37,273 bases of DNA from Salinimicrobium catena (GCF_900102915.1 NZ_FNGG01000013.1:1-37273), one strand, 5' to 3'; counted from the stretch's first letter, positions 1 through 8,505 are shown. Notes: generated by a model from the sequence alone, not told the origin. Translations and numbers: made by a program.

Positions 1-1
1 A

Positions 2-271
2 GAATTTTTAAGCATTACCAGAGGATTATTACGAAATAGTATGTGTGATAATGTGTATGAAAATCCACATGCAGAAAGGATCAATGGGACCATAAAAAAT
101 AGCTACTTGAAAGGCTATAATCCCATTGATTTTAATAGTCTAAATAGAAAATTAAGTAAGGCTGTCTATATGTATAACCATGAAAAACCTCATAGCTCTA
201 TAAATCATTTTACTCCGGTAGAATATGAAATTAAAAAGAAAAAAGAATTAATAACTTTAAACTTCCATTAA
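2..271 (+). CDS. IS3-family transposase OrfB, C-terminal end only (5' end outside window)
   Basis: This is the last 89 codons of an IS3-type DDE transposase; the frame is already open at base 2 and the start lies outside the window. The segment NPHAERINGTIKNSYL matches the region around the catalytic glutamate of the integrase core, followed by NHEKPHSSIN and TPVEYE, the usual end of IS3 OrfB proteins. The stop TAA is at 269-271. About 40 bases after it lies a sequence matching, in inverted form, the DNA in front of the OrfA at the right edge of the window, so both probably belong to closely related elements. The two earlier catalytic aspartates are not visible, so activity cannot be judged. 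Confidence 0.9.
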   Translation, partial: EFLSITRGLLRNSMCDNVYENPHAERINGTIKNSYLKGYNPIDFNSLNRKLSKAVYMYNHEKPHSSINHFTPVEYEIKKKKELITLNFH

Positions 272-290
272 ATAGGATTCATAATCAACT

Positions 291-320
291 TCGAAAATGG
301 TCAACCCTATTTAGGACTCC
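291..320 (+). repeat. Right terminal inverted repeat of the IS3-family element
   Basis: The reverse complement contains TAAATAGGGTTGACCATTTT, which matches TGAAATAGGTTGACCGTTTT in front of the OrfA at 36990-37009. It lies just after the OrfB stop. The element probably ends near base 313, where the expected terminal CA reads TA. Confidence 0.75.
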
Positions 321-325
321 ACAAA

Positions 326-360
326 CCGACAACCGAGAACCGACAACCGACAACTGAGAA
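326..360 (+). repeat. Heptad repeat tract, word ccgacaa (5 units)
   Basis: Five consecutive 7-base units: ccgacaa, ccgagaa, ccgacaa, ccgacaa, ctgagaa. The tract begins directly after the IS end and before the end of the first wzi gene. It is one of many 7-base-period tracts in the spacers of this locus. Confidence 0.85.
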
Positions 361-392
361 CAGTCATCTGCCCACTCTCTACTCACTACTCC

Positions 393-1730
393 CTACTCAA
401 TTCTATATACTAAATGCAGCCCCGCTCCATATACCGGCGCCTTGTAGTTATCATACTCGGCCGCGAACTGCAGGTTTAATTCAACCTCTTTTTGCAGCAG
501 TTTGACATCGTAGAGCGCGTAAAAAACATCCTGTTTAGGCTCAAATCTAACCGGTCGTGTCCCGTCATTCTGGGCGTAACTCAGGAGTAGACGGTACCGG
601 TGATCCCCAAGTGTAGAAGAGAAGTTACCGCTAATTCCCAGATGGTGGGCGGTGAATTTGTTGTTGATCACCCTCGTTTCATTTTCATTAAGTGAAAAGA
701 AAGGAGCACCTACAACGTTTCCAAAATAAGCCCATCCTCCGTAATTTCCGTTGAAGTAGTTATCGTTCTTATGGGGTCCGCTGGTTGTGTGGCTTTGATG
801 ATGGGTAGTATAAAATTCGTACATCAGGGAATTGACAAGGTGATCTTTCTGTGTACTTGTTACAAAGAGACCGTATCTACCATCTGGAGTGTTTCCTAAT
901 CTGCGACCGGAACCGTCTTCGAACAGGTGCTGGTAAAACAGTTCAAGTTCAAAAGTTGAGAACTGTTTATAAGCAGAAAGTTCATATCCACCCAAATGAT
1001 TACCCAGGGCATTTTGTTGATCCCAGGCCCCTGCAGTTTCGCCACCCTGCATCCCGGTAATAATTCGAATGTAATCTTCAAGACTCTCAGGCTGTTCTCC
1101 TCCAAGATCATTGCTGCCTCCCCACTGAGCAAAATGCTGCAGTCCGGCCTTAAAAGTAAAATTACGGTTTGAGGTGCTATAGACGAAATGAAAGCTCTTG
1201 TGATGCAGTTTTACTTTTTCTAAAAAATCATCATCCATTAAATATTCTTCCCAGGCGGCTTCAAAGCCGAAGTTCTTAAACAGAAACACCGGACGGGTGG
1301 TTTGCAGTTGGAGTCCGGGCAGGGGTCGTGCATTTAGCGACCACAGGATGCTTTCATTCGAGGCGCTGAGTCCGTTGTAGGCCTCTGGGCGTTGTTTGCG
1401 GCCGACGGTAAATTCCAGCCAGTTTTTTTGATAAGTTAAATACAATTCATCGGTGAAGAAATCGTCAGAACTAGCATCTCTGCCCAGGAAGCCCGCGCCT
1501 GCTTCCAGTCTACCGGTGTTGCCAAGATCATAATAAGCTTTTCCGGAGACCCAGGAGGCGAAGTTGGTTTCCTTTTCTGTCCTTCCCCGCTGGTTATGAT
1601 TCATCCAGAAGGGCAGGTGCTCCTCTTCGGTAGAGGCCATGCCCTGCAGGTTGAGCTCGGCATTCCAGGAGAATTGGGCGGTTACTGTTTGAAGGGAGAG
1701 TAGAAGTAGTAGGGTGATTAGGGGTTTCAA
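393..1730 (-). CDS. wzi: Wzi-family outer-membrane capsule assembly protein, copy 1
   Basis: A 445-residue protein with a Sec signal peptide (about residues 1-18, cleavage after VTA) followed by alternating-polarity segments typical of an outer-membrane beta-barrel, ending in the aromatic LVYRIE. The segments SILWSLNARPLPG, FGFEAAWEE, HHKSFHFVYS and HFAQWGG are characteristic of the Bacteroidota Wzi family. Wzi proteins help tether group 1-type capsule to the cell surface. The start codon is TTG (1728-1730), with an in-frame TAA two codons upstream, so no longer start exists. It is the last gene of the locus and a tandem partner of the gene at 2433-3833. By eye the two proteins share somewhat over half their residues. 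The family assignment is firm; the role in this organism is inferred. Confidence 0.85.
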   Translation of the reverse strand: MKPLITLLLLLSLQTVTAQFSWNAELNLQGMASTEEEHLPFWMNHNQRGRTEKETNFASWVSGKAYYDLGNTGRLEAGAGFLGRDASSDDFFTDELYLTYQKNWLEFTVGRKQRPEAYNGLSASNESILWSLNARPLPGLQLQTTRPVFLFKNFGFEAAWEEYLMDDDFLEKVKLHHKSFHFVYSTSNRNFTFKAGLQHFAQWGGSNDLGGEQPESLEDYIRIITGMQGGETAGAWDQQNALGNHLGGYELSAYKQFSTFELELFYQHLFEDGSGRRLGNTPDGRYGLFVTSTQKDHLVNSLMYEFYTTHHQSHTTSGPHKNDNYFNGNYGGWAYFGNVVGAPFFSLNENETRVINNKFTAHHLGISGNFSSTLGDHRYRLLLSYAQNDGTRPVRFEPKQDVFYALYDVKLLQKEVELNLQFAAEYDNYKAPVYGAGLHLVYRIE

Positions 1731-1844
1731 TTGTTAATTGTTTAAATCGGTTGTCAGTTGTGGGTTGCCTGCCCACCGAAGCTTTTTAGAAGCGCAGGAG
1801 GGTCAGTTGTCGGTTTTTGGGTTGCGGGACAACTAGTATTTACC

Positions 1845-1908
1845 GTCTTTGCGAGCGAAATTCGTGAATATTTAATGATAAGTAATTTTGATTGAGCGCG
1901 GCAATCTG
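1845..1908 (+). repeat. REP-like element, family A
   Basis: Begins gtctttgcgagcga and ends gagcgcggcaatctg. The same ends recur at 3913-3976, 7996-8057, 8228-8291 and 32364-32421. Confidence 0.75.
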
Positions 1909-2012
1909 TTCTGGGTTTTGTCAGATTCCCTGTTTCTGGTTGCGAGTTTCGGGTACGGGCTGCTTATTTTTACCCCCAACCCTCCCTCAATAATTCGGGA
2001 CAGGCTCTGAAA

Positions 2013-2032
2013 CCTGCCTGCCGGTAGGCAGG
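2013..2032. repeat. Near-perfect palindrome CCTGCCTGCCGGTAGGCAGG
   Basis: The 20-base word recurs exactly at 4081-4100 and 32394-32413, with looser relatives near 32530-32550 and 34723-34738. It can form a short GC-rich stem. It sits inside the duplicated wzi spacer. Confidence 0.85.
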
Positions 2033-2189
2033 GGGACTGTAAGTTTTGGTCTTTCAGGATGAGGTTCTAAGCAATTGAACTGAAAACAGTAAACCGAAAA
2101 CGAGTTTTGCGCAAAGGCCGCAAAGCCGATTGCTATCGGATCGCAGAGAACGCTAAAATCTTTTTCTGCAGATCTCGGGACTTACTTCA

Positions 2190-2243
2190 GTCATCTCGAC
2201 AGAGCTGCATTGAGCGGTAGCGAAAAGGAGCGACGAGAGATCT
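2190..2243 (+). repeat. REP-like element, family B
   Basis: Begins gtcatctcgacagagctg and ends gcgacgagagatct, an imperfect inverted repeat. Relatives lie at 4259-4310, 4452-4491, 8634-8688, 26881-26935, 30493-30540, 32639-32691 and 35283-35320. Confidence 0.75.
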
Positions 2244-2337
2244 ATAAAGGTTTAAGGTTTAATGTTCCAAGTTTAAAGTTCTAATTTTGGCGTTTTCTGT
2301 TTACCGTTTTGTGTTGTGAAGCTACTTAACATTAAAG

Positions 2338-2366
2338 ACCGTCAACCCTATTCAGGACTCCACAAA
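2338..2366 (+). repeat. Solo IS3-type terminal repeat
   Basis: Contains gtcaaccctattcaggactc and continues into cacaaaccgacaaccgac, like 299-332 after the left IS fragment. The terminal CA is intact at 2353-2354. No transposase lies next to it, so it is either an IS remnant or a copy of the 3' flank carried along with the wzi duplication. Confidence 0.7.
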
Positions 2367-2432
2367 CCGACAACCGACAACTAAAAAAAGCAACAAAGGC
2401 TAACGGCAAACAGCCAACAGCCGATAAACTCG

Positions 2433-3833
2433 CTACTCAATACTATACACTAAATGCAACCCCGCACCTCCTGTAAAACCTTCTGATGAAAAATCTGCAC
2501 TTAATTGAAGGTTTAAACGGAATGGAGATTGGATTATTTGTAAATCTAAATAGGAAGAAAGAATTTCAGAAGGAAGTATATATTTGCCAAGAGGATCGTC
2601 TGTGGTGAAGTAATCAACAATTTTGTTTCCCGCAATTCTTTTATGGCCGTAATTCTTCACATAAGCGGATAAAAATTGGAATGGAATTCTATCAAAAGCT
2701 AATCCTTCTATTCCTAGATGATGGGCTACGAAAATATTGTTGCCTATACGTACAAAACCTCGGCCATAATTTTCATCATAATAATTGATAAGAAAAAATG
2801 GAGCTCCTATCACCTGATTATTATAAGTCCAGCCGGAAACATAAACTCCGTTGTTGAAGTAGTTATCTGAAATATGTGCTCCAGAAGTGGTATGACTTTG
2901 GTGTTTTGTATAATAGAACTCGTATATTAAACTGTTGATCCACTGATCCTTTTCAATAAAATCTATGAAAATACCATATCTGCCATCGGGGGTATTCCCG
3001 AGTCTGGTACCGGAACCATCTTCGAAAAGATGATTGTACAATAATTCAATTTCGTAATTTGAAAACTTCTTGGTGATGAATAATTCGTAACCTCCAAGAT
3101 GATTCCCTAATGCATTTTTTTGATCACCTCCTACTGCATTAGTACCTCCTTCTCGTCCGGTGAATATTCGTAGGTAGTCATTGATCCCTGTAGGTTGTTT
3201 TCCGAAGACGGGGGATTCTCCTCCCCACTGCACAAAATGTTGTATTCCGGCTTTAACCTGAAAATCCCTTACGGCTGAGCTGTAAACCAGGTGAAAGCTC
3301 TTGTGGTGCACACGTGCGTTGTCCACAAATCGTGTATCATCCATTAAGTGCTCTTCCCAGGCGGCTTCAAATCCGAAGTTCTTCAGCAAGAAAATCGGTC
3401 TGGTAGTTTCCAGTTGCAGTCCGGGCAGCGGACGAGCATTCAATGACCACAGGATGCTGCGGTTGGAAACACTGAGTCCGTTATAGATTTCCTCCTGCTG
3501 TTTCCTTCCGGCAGTAAAGGACCAGAATTTTGTTTCGTAATGGGCGTAGAGTTCATCGACAAACAAATTGTCCCCGCTTCCCTCACGGCCCAGGAATCCC
3601 GCACCGACTTCCAGTACGGAGTTGTTATTAAAGGTATACTGACTCCTTCCGGTGATCCATCCGGCAAAGTTTGAATCTTCCAAAATTCGTCCCCGCTGGT
3701 TGTGCACCATCCAGAAGGGTAGTTCATCTTCTGTGCCGGCCATGGTTTTCAGGTTGGCTTCCGCGTTCCAGGAGAATTGAGCGGTGGCTGTTTGAAGGGA
3801 GAGTAGAAGTAATAGGGTAATAAGGGGTCTCAA
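2433..3833 (-). CDS. wzi: Wzi-family outer-membrane capsule assembly protein, copy 2
   Basis: A 466-residue paralogue of the 393-1730 product, with a nearly identical signal peptide (MRPLITLLLLLSLQTATAQ) and the same family segments, including SILWSLNARPLPG, FGFEAAWEE, HHKSFHLVYS and HFVQWGG. It ends in LVYSIE, typical of an outer-membrane barrel. The start is TTG (3831-3833), as in copy 1, again behind a close in-frame stop. It is about 20 residues longer than copy 1, mainly through insertions near the C-terminal quarter. Its role is probably surface attachment or display of the polysaccharide. Two copies could bind different glycans or act as alternates, but nothing in the sequence decides this. 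Confidence 0.85.
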   Translation of the reverse strand: MRPLITLLLLLSLQTATAQFSWNAEANLKTMAGTEDELPFWMVHNQRGRILEDSNFAGWITGRSQYTFNNNSVLEVGAGFLGREGSGDNLFVDELYAHYETKFWSFTAGRKQQEEIYNGLSVSNRSILWSLNARPLPGLQLETTRPIFLLKNFGFEAAWEEHLMDDTRFVDNARVHHKSFHLVYSSAVRDFQVKAGIQHFVQWGGESPVFGKQPTGINDYLRIFTGREGGTNAVGGDQKNALGNHLGGYELFITKKFSNYEIELLYNHLFEDGSGTRLGNTPDGRYGIFIDFIEKDQWINSLIYEFYYTKHQSHTTSGAHISDNYFNNGVYVSGWTYNNQVIGAPFFLINYYDENYGRGFVRIGNNIFVAHHLGIEGLAFDRIPFQFLSAYVKNYGHKRIAGNKIVDYFTTDDPLGKYILPSEILSSYLDLQIIQSPFRLNLQLSADFSSEGFTGGAGLHLVYSIE

Positions 3834-4191
3834 TTGTTAATTGTTTAAATCGGTTGTCAGTTGTGGGTTCTCAGTTGTCGGTTTTTTGGTAGCGGGACAA
3901 CTAGTATTTACCGTCTTTGCGAGCGAAATTCGTGAATATTTAATGATAAGTAATTTTGATTGAGCGCGGCAATCTGTTCTGGGTTTTGTCAGATTCCCTG
4001 TTTCTGGTTGCGAGTTTCGGGTACGGGCTGCTTATTTTAACCCCCAACCCTCCCTCAATACTTCGGGACAGGCTCTGAAGCCTGCCTGCCGGTAGGCAGG
4101 GGGACTGTAAGTTTTGGTCTTTCAGGATGAGGTTCTAATCACTTGAACTGAAAACAGTAAACCGAAAACGGATTTCACGCAAAGGCCGCAA
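3834..4191 (-). repeat. Duplicated spacer upstream of wzi copy 2
   Basis: Near-identical partner of 1731-2122. The similarity starts at the shared TTG start and runs past the palindrome at 4081-4100. The homologous family B element follows at 4259-4310, so the duplicated unit extends at least that far. Confidence 0.9.
3913..3976 (+). repeat. REP-like element, family A
   Basis: Identical in layout to 1845-1908 and part of the duplicated spacer. Confidence 0.75.
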
Positions 4192-4258
4192 TAAGATAGT
4201 TATCGGAATCGCTAAGCGCACGAAGGAATTTCTCGCAGATTGTCGCAGACTTACTCCA

Positions 4259-4310
4259 GTCATCTCGACAGAGCAGCTTGAACCTTAGTGAAAGCTGCGA
4301 CGAGAGATCT
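4259..4310 (+). repeat. REP-like element, family B
   Basis: Begins gtcatctcgacagagcag and ends gcgacgagagatct. It holds the same relative position as 2190-2243 in the wzi duplication but has a different loop. Confidence 0.75.
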
Positions 4311-4571
4311 CATCTTGGTTACTCTTTCTCCTTGTTTCACACAAAGCTCACTAAGTCGAAAAAAAGAGCACAAAGAGATTAACCTTCAAACTTTTTTCTC
4401 CTCCTGAAGCGTCGGGATAGGGGCAAAACGGAAAATGATTTATCTCTGCCTGAGATCCCTCGTCGCCCTTACCACGGCTCTGTCGGGATGACAAAGAGCT
4501 CCAAACTGACAACAGAGAACTGACAACCGACCACTGTCCTCTGCCCACTAAAGAAGCATTCTGCTCAAAAG

Positions 4572-4618
4572 CGACTTCGACTATTCCTCCCTCCGGTCGG
4601 GCTCAGTCTGACAATCCG
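4572..4618 (+). repeat. REP-like element, family D
   Basis: Runs from cgacttcgactatt to gggctcagtctgacaatcc. Relatives lie at 35127-35176 (same strand), and at 34704-34759 and 32271-32333 (opposite strand). Confidence 0.65.
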
Positions 4619-4693
4619 TTTTTAAAAACCGACCCACCTCCGCTAAAGCTGCGGCAGGCAAGCAACCGACAACCGACAACTCACAACTGAGAA

Positions 4694-7096
4694 CTACCAA
4701 AACGCCGCCTTATCCTTGATCTTATCCCAGAAGCTAATTTGCTCCTCACCATAAGCGTAACCGTATTTGTTCCCGTAACCAAAGTTAGCGGTCTTTACAT
4801 CATTGAGGACGAAACTCACATTCTTCAGCTTACCATCATTTCGGGAATCTACCGCGAACTGGATCAGTTTCTTTTCGGTGTAACCTGCGCGGGATACGTA
4901 CAGGGTCAGGTCCGCGTAATGGTTGATCAGGAAGGTGTCGGTCACCAGTAGTGACGGCGCGGTATCTACCACCACGTAGTCGTACATGCTTTCCAGCTCC
5001 GCGAACAGCTCCGGGGTCTTTTTGCCTCTCCAAAGTTCGGAGGGGTTGGGAGGGATGGTACCCGAAGGCAGCATGTCCAGGTTGGGATGGAAAGCCGACT
5101 TGTTGATGAGATCTTTTAATTCCAGGTCGTTGTTCACCAGGTAATCACTTACCCCCTGGTACTGCCGTGCGTCGGTCTCGTAGCGTTGCAGCTGCGGATT
5201 CCGAAGGTCGGCGCCTACGATCAATACTTTTTTGCCGGTGTTCGCTAAAGTAAGAGCAAAGTTGTAGGCCACAAAGGTCTTTCCTTCTCCTTTGACAGTA
5301 GAGGTGACACAGATGGAATTTCCACCGTCTTTATCGGCAGCTCCCGCCAGCAGGTACTGTAAGTTGGTGTGCAGGATCCGGAAGGATTCTCCTAAAACCG
5401 AACGGTCATTTTCCAGCACCATCTCGCTGTCTTTTTTCCCGATGCTTGGGATCTCTCCCACGATAGGGATCTCCGTGGTGACCTCCTCAATATCAGCACG
5501 GCTCTGGATCTTGTTGTTGAGGAGTTGCTTCAGGTAGATGTAAAGGAAGGGGATCAGCAGTCCCAGGATAAGGGCAGCCAGTAAAATGATCTTTGGTTTC
5601 GGGGAAATGGGTTCATTCGTGCTGTAGGCCGCATCGACGATCTTTGCCTTTGGCGCGGTCACCGCTAAAGAAAGGGAGGTTTCCTCGCGTTTCTGCAACA
5701 GGAAGAGGTATAAAGCTTCTTTGATATTCTGCTGGCGTTCGATGTTCCTGAATTCTTTTTCCTTGGAGGGCACCGTGGCGATCTGCGCGTCTATCTTCGC
5801 CTCCTGGGCGTTCAGGTCATTGCGGGCGATCTGCAGGGAAGTGCGCAGGTTCTTAAGACTCTGCAGCACGTTCGCGCGAATTTGCGCGATCTGGTTGTTC
5901 AGGTTGACGATCACCGGGTTTCTTTCCGTAGAACCGGCCAGGATGCGGTCGCGCTCCAGCACCAGCTGATTGTAGGACTGGATGATCTCTACCACCCCTT
6001 CTTCTTTAAAACCAAGATTGGAAGGCAGTAGCCCGTCATCTTCCTTCAGGTAATCGATCATGGTGTTCGCCAGCTCCAGCTGGGTCTCCACCTCCAGTTG
6101 CCGGTTTCGGAAATCGCTAACATTCTCAATGAACAGCTCGGATTCAGCTTCGATATTGGTCAGTTTGTTCTCTTTTTTGAACTGTTCCTTCCCGGTCTCT
6201 ACCGAATCAAGTTCCTCGGTGATAATAGCAAGACGGTCCTCGATGAAGTTCGCGGTGTTAAGGGAGACCAGGTTCTTGTCCTCGATGGCTTCCCGGTTGT
6301 ACTGGTAGATGAGCTGGTCCAGCAGGGTCCTGGCTTTGGACGGCGACTGGTCTTCCAGGCTGAGTTCAATGAGGCTGGAGTTCTTATCGGTAAGGTTCAC
6401 CTGCAACTTTTGGCGGTAGGCCGCAGCCATGGCGTCTACGGTGCTGAAGGTGACTTTAATTTGCCCCTTCTTAAGAGAACTTTCAATTTCTTCTACAGAA
6501 TTAAAATTCGGCGTCACCGAAATTTCCGCATAGGGTAGGGTAAAGGCTTCCCCGAAATTCATTTTTTTCCGGAACTCTCCATCTTCGGTCTTTACCACAT
6601 AAGTAGAATCTGAAAGGATCTCGAAGAATAGCGGTTCGGGATCGTCCTCCTCATAAATTTTCAGGAAGCGCTCGGTGTCAAAGGCTAAAAGTTGAACGTT
6701 GAATGGCCGGTCTTCAAATAATTCAGGAGTTCGAATCACTCCTTCCTGGAAATAGCGCACATGCAGGTGCAGCTCTTTGACCACATTGGTCATCAGCCGT
6801 TTGGAACGCAAAATACCGATCTCATTCTCGATGGAGTTGGTGCCCATTCCGGAGAACATGCCCATATCGGCAAAGGCAGCAAGTTCCGAAGCCATGCCGC
6901 CGCCTTTTTTCTCATCCTTGATGATGATGGTGGCCAGCGAGTTGTAGGTAGGGGTAGCGTAGCGCAGGTACACGAAAGCCCCTGCCAGGCACACCGCCAC
7001 GCCAATGGCGAACAGCGGCCAGCGGCGCAGGTATTTTTGCAGTTCCTCCCGCAGGTCTAGTTCTTCTTCCTGGTGTGGATTAGGGACGTTTGCCAT
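4694..7096 (-). CDS. wzc: Wzc-like polysaccharide co-polymerase with BY-kinase domain, copy 1
   Basis: An 800-residue inner-membrane protein. The N-terminal Wzz-type region has one membrane segment near residues 30-50 and a long coiled-coil periplasmic part; a second membrane segment lies near residues 500-525. The C-terminal bacterial tyrosine-kinase domain shows Walker A (GEGKT at 603-607), a second motif in VLIVGADLRNPQ and Walker B in YDYVVVDTAP. The usual tyrosine-rich tail is present as FGYGNKYGYAYGEE (about 772-785). Wzc controls chain length and export through cycles of autophosphorylation. The gene follows wza by 4 bases, the classical wza-wzc order. Base composition is clearly more GC-rich than the biosynthetic genes upstream. 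A second Wzc lies at 27186-29570. Confidence 0.93.
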   Translation of the reverse strand: MANVPNPHQEEELDLREELQKYLRRWPLFAIGVAVCLAGAFVYLRYATPTYNSLATIIIKDEKKGGGMASELAAFADMGMFSGMGTNSIENEIGILRSKRLMTNVVKELHLHVRYFQEGVIRTPELFEDRPFNVQLLAFDTERFLKIYEEDDPEPLFFEILSDSTYVVKTEDGEFRKKMNFGEAFTLPYAEISVTPNFNSVEEIESSLKKGQIKVTFSTVDAMAAAYRQKLQVNLTDKNSSLIELSLEDQSPSKARTLLDQLIYQYNREAIEDKNLVSLNTANFIEDRLAIITEELDSVETGKEQFKKENKLTNIEAESELFIENVSDFRNRQLEVETQLELANTMIDYLKEDDGLLPSNLGFKEEGVVEIIQSYNQLVLERDRILAGSTERNPVIVNLNNQIAQIRANVLQSLKNLRTSLQIARNDLNAQEAKIDAQIATVPSKEKEFRNIERQQNIKEALYLFLLQKREETSLSLAVTAPKAKIVDAAYSTNEPISPKPKIILLAALILGLLIPFLYIYLKQLLNNKIQSRADIEEVTTEIPIVGEIPSIGKKDSEMVLENDRSVLGESFRILHTNLQYLLAGAADKDGGNSICVTSTVKGEGKTFVAYNFALTLANTGKKVLIVGADLRNPQLQRYETDARQYQGVSDYLVNNDLELKDLINKSAFHPNLDMLPSGTIPPNPSELWRGKKTPELFAELESMYDYVVVDTAPSLLVTDTFLINHYADLTLYVSRAGYTEKKLIQFAVDSRNDGKLKNVSFVLNDVKTANFGYGNKYGYAYGEEQISFWDKIKDKAAFW

Positions 7097-7100
7097 AACT

Positions 7101-7886
7101 TTATCTGATTATTACAATGATGAGTGAGATCAATACTGAGGCGATGGAGATGTAGACCGAGGCGTTACGGTTGTAACTGGCACCCTGCATCTGGGCAGAG
7201 TTGGGTTCTACATACACCACGTCGTTCTGTTGCAGGTAGTAGTAGGGGGAAGTGAGGAAATCACTTTGGGTGAGGTCCACGTATTTGTATTCTTTGGTAT
7301 CGCCGGTTTCCCGCAGGATCATGACATTGTCCCTGCGCCCATAAATGGTAAGATCGCCCGCCAGGCCAAGGGCCTTGGTCAGGCTCAGGCGTTCATCGGG
7401 CACAGTATAGGTCCCCGGACGGTTAACTTCTCCCAGGACGGTCACCTGGAAGTTGATCAATTTTATATTGACAATAGGATCCTGCACATAGGCAGCGATC
7501 TGTTTTTTCAGTTTTTCGGTCAGTTGTTGGCGCGTTAATCCGGCGACATGAACCGTACCCAGCACCGGGAATTCGATGTTCCCGTCACTGTCCACTAGGT
7601 AACTCTGCAGTTGCATGTTTCCCGAAACACTGCCAGGTTCACCTACACGTGGAGCTGAGGTCACCGGCAGGTTGAACGGCTGTACTGCTTCTATGTTGGC
7701 TGCCGAAACAGTGATGGTCAACAGGTCATTTGGCTGTATCTCCAGTTCGGTCTTAGATTCATCCACTGCCGATTTCAGCTCTTCCATGTTCTGGAAGTAG
7801 GCCATTTTCTTTCGGGATACACAGGACCCCATTAGTAGTAGTGATAAGATTCCCAGGAGGATAGGTGAGGTAGATCTGGTTTTCAT
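7101..7886 (-). CDS. wza: Wza-like outer-membrane polysaccharide export lipoprotein
   Basis: A 261-residue protein with a lipoprotein signal ending LLLMGSC (Cys22). A polysaccharide export domain follows (about residues 45-130), then an SLBB-type segment containing VTVLGEVNRPGTYTVP (about 150-165). A hydrophobic helix sits at the very C-terminus (ISIASVLISLIIVIIR), as in other Bacteroidota members. Wza forms the outer-membrane export channel that works with Wzc. The ATG start is at 7884-7886. A plausible promoter at 7906-7937 is the only one I see near this wza-wzc pair. It is the only wza in the window, although there are two wzc genes. Confidence 0.93.
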   Translation of the reverse strand: MKTRSTSPILLGILSLLLMGSCVSRKKMAYFQNMEELKSAVDESKTELEIQPNDLLTITVSAANIEAVQPFNLPVTSAPRVGEPGSVSGNMQLQSYLVDSDGNIEFPVLGTVHVAGLTRQQLTEKLKKQIAAYVQDPIVNIKLINFQVTVLGEVNRPGTYTVPDERLSLTKALGLAGDLTIYGRRDNVMILRETGDTKEYKYVDLTQSDFLTSPYYYLQQNDVVYVEPNSAQMQGASYNRNASVYISIASVLISLIIVIIR

Positions 7887-7905
7887 GATTGATTTTAAGA
7901 GGATG

Positions 7906-7937
7906 CGAATTTAGTATTTTATGATTTGGTTAACAAC
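7906..7937 (-). promoter_or_regulatory. Candidate Bacteroidota-type promoter of wza
   Basis: On the minus strand GTTG (7937-7934) is followed after 20 bases by TAAATTCG (7913-7906). This is close to TTTG-N19-21-TAnnTTTG, with one mismatch in each box. It would leave a very short leader before the wza ATG at 7886. Confidence 0.45.
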
Positions 7938-7995
7938 CTTTTGTTGGTGCATTAGTTGTTAAAGTCGGTTGGTTGTTACAAATTTTCTTGCAGTT

Positions 7996-8057
7996 GTCAT
8001 TGCGAGCGAAAGTGGAATTACAATTTTTAAACTTGTTGTGTTGAGCGAAGCAATCTG
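7996..8057 (+). repeat. REP-like element, family A
   Basis: Begins gtcattgcgagcgaa and ends gagcgaagcaatctg. Confidence 0.75.
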
Positions 8058-8227
8058 TTTTTGGTTACCTGTTGCGGGTTCTTTTGTCACATTGAGCCCG
8101 AGTCCAGCGCACGAGGAAGGTCGAAATGCTTGTTTACCCAAATTTTGTGCGGAAGGTTATGTCTTCTTTCTATTTACCCCTAAATCCCCTAAAGGGGACT
8201 TTCTGAATATTTTCTTTATCAAAGAAC

Positions 8228-8291
8228 GTCATTGCGAGCGAGCCACGTCTGTAGAAAGACTGGTATGAATTTGATCGAGCGCGGCAATCTG
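8228..8291 (+). repeat. REP-like element, family A
   Basis: Begins gtcattgcgagcgagc and ends gagcgcggcaatctg, about 170 bases from the previous copy in the same orientation. Confidence 0.75.
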
Positions 8292-8349
8292 TTTCTATAA
8301 TCACTCCGTTCTCCCTACGGTCGTTCATAATCCGCCATTGATTTAAATT

Positions 8350-8405
8350 GTTCTTTTTTGCTGTGCATTCCTCTCACTCCGTTCGTCGGATGCAGGCAAA
8401 AGAAC
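8350..8405. repeat. Imperfect inverted repeat gttctttttt / aaaagaac
   Basis: GTTCTTTTTTGC (8350-8361) pairs with GCAAAAGAAC (8396-8405). It resembles the tighter hairpin at 27144-27172 and appears to be part of a larger dispersed repeat. Confidence 0.6.
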
Positions 8406-8455
8406 CAAAAAACGCTAGGCTTCAGTTTCTTTTTCACCCATTACGGTTCGAAGCT

Positions 8456-8505
8456 AAAAAAATTGCACTCTCCCGATAGCCATCGGGATCAGACAGCAAT
8501 TTTTT
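8456..8505. terminator. Compound hairpin with flanking T-runs, possible terminator
   Basis: The outer arms AAAAAAATTGC (8456-8466) and GCAATTTTTT (8496-8505) enclose a perfect inner stem CCCGAT/ATCGGG (8472-8477 with 8482-8487, loop agcc). Read on either strand the hairpin ends in a T-run, so it could terminate transcription coming from the wecA-like gene. It may instead simply be part of a dispersed repeat. Confidence 0.45.

Larger units (their letters stand above)
1731..2122 (-). repeat. Duplicated spacer upstream of wzi copy 1
   Basis: This spacer is almost identical to 3834-4191 upstream of wzi copy 2. The main difference is an extra stretch of about 35 bases near 1766-1800. It contains a REP-like family A element (1845-1908) and the palindrome at 2013-2032. 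I see no convincing promoter in it. It is far better conserved between the copies than the coding regions it precedes. Confidence 0.9.
1731..2432. other. Non-coding spacer between wzi copies (702 bases)
   Basis: Contains the duplicated spacer, a family A and a family B REP-like element, a perfect palindrome, and a solo IS3 end with a ccgacaa-type tract at about 2338-2382. I found no open reading frame with recognisable protein features. Confidence 0.8.
3834..4693. other. Non-coding spacer between wzc and wzi copy 2 (860 bases)
   Basis: Contains the duplicated spacer, REP-like family A (3913-3976), two family B elements (4259-4310 and 4452-4491), a family D element (4572-4618) and ccgacaa-type repeats near 4500-4530 and 4665-4695. 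No gene is recognisable. Confidence 0.8.

Noticed and set aside
6098-6538. A 146-residue frame on the plus strand inside wzc copy 1.
   Set aside because: It lies wholly antisense to a clear Wzc gene and has no recognisable family features.
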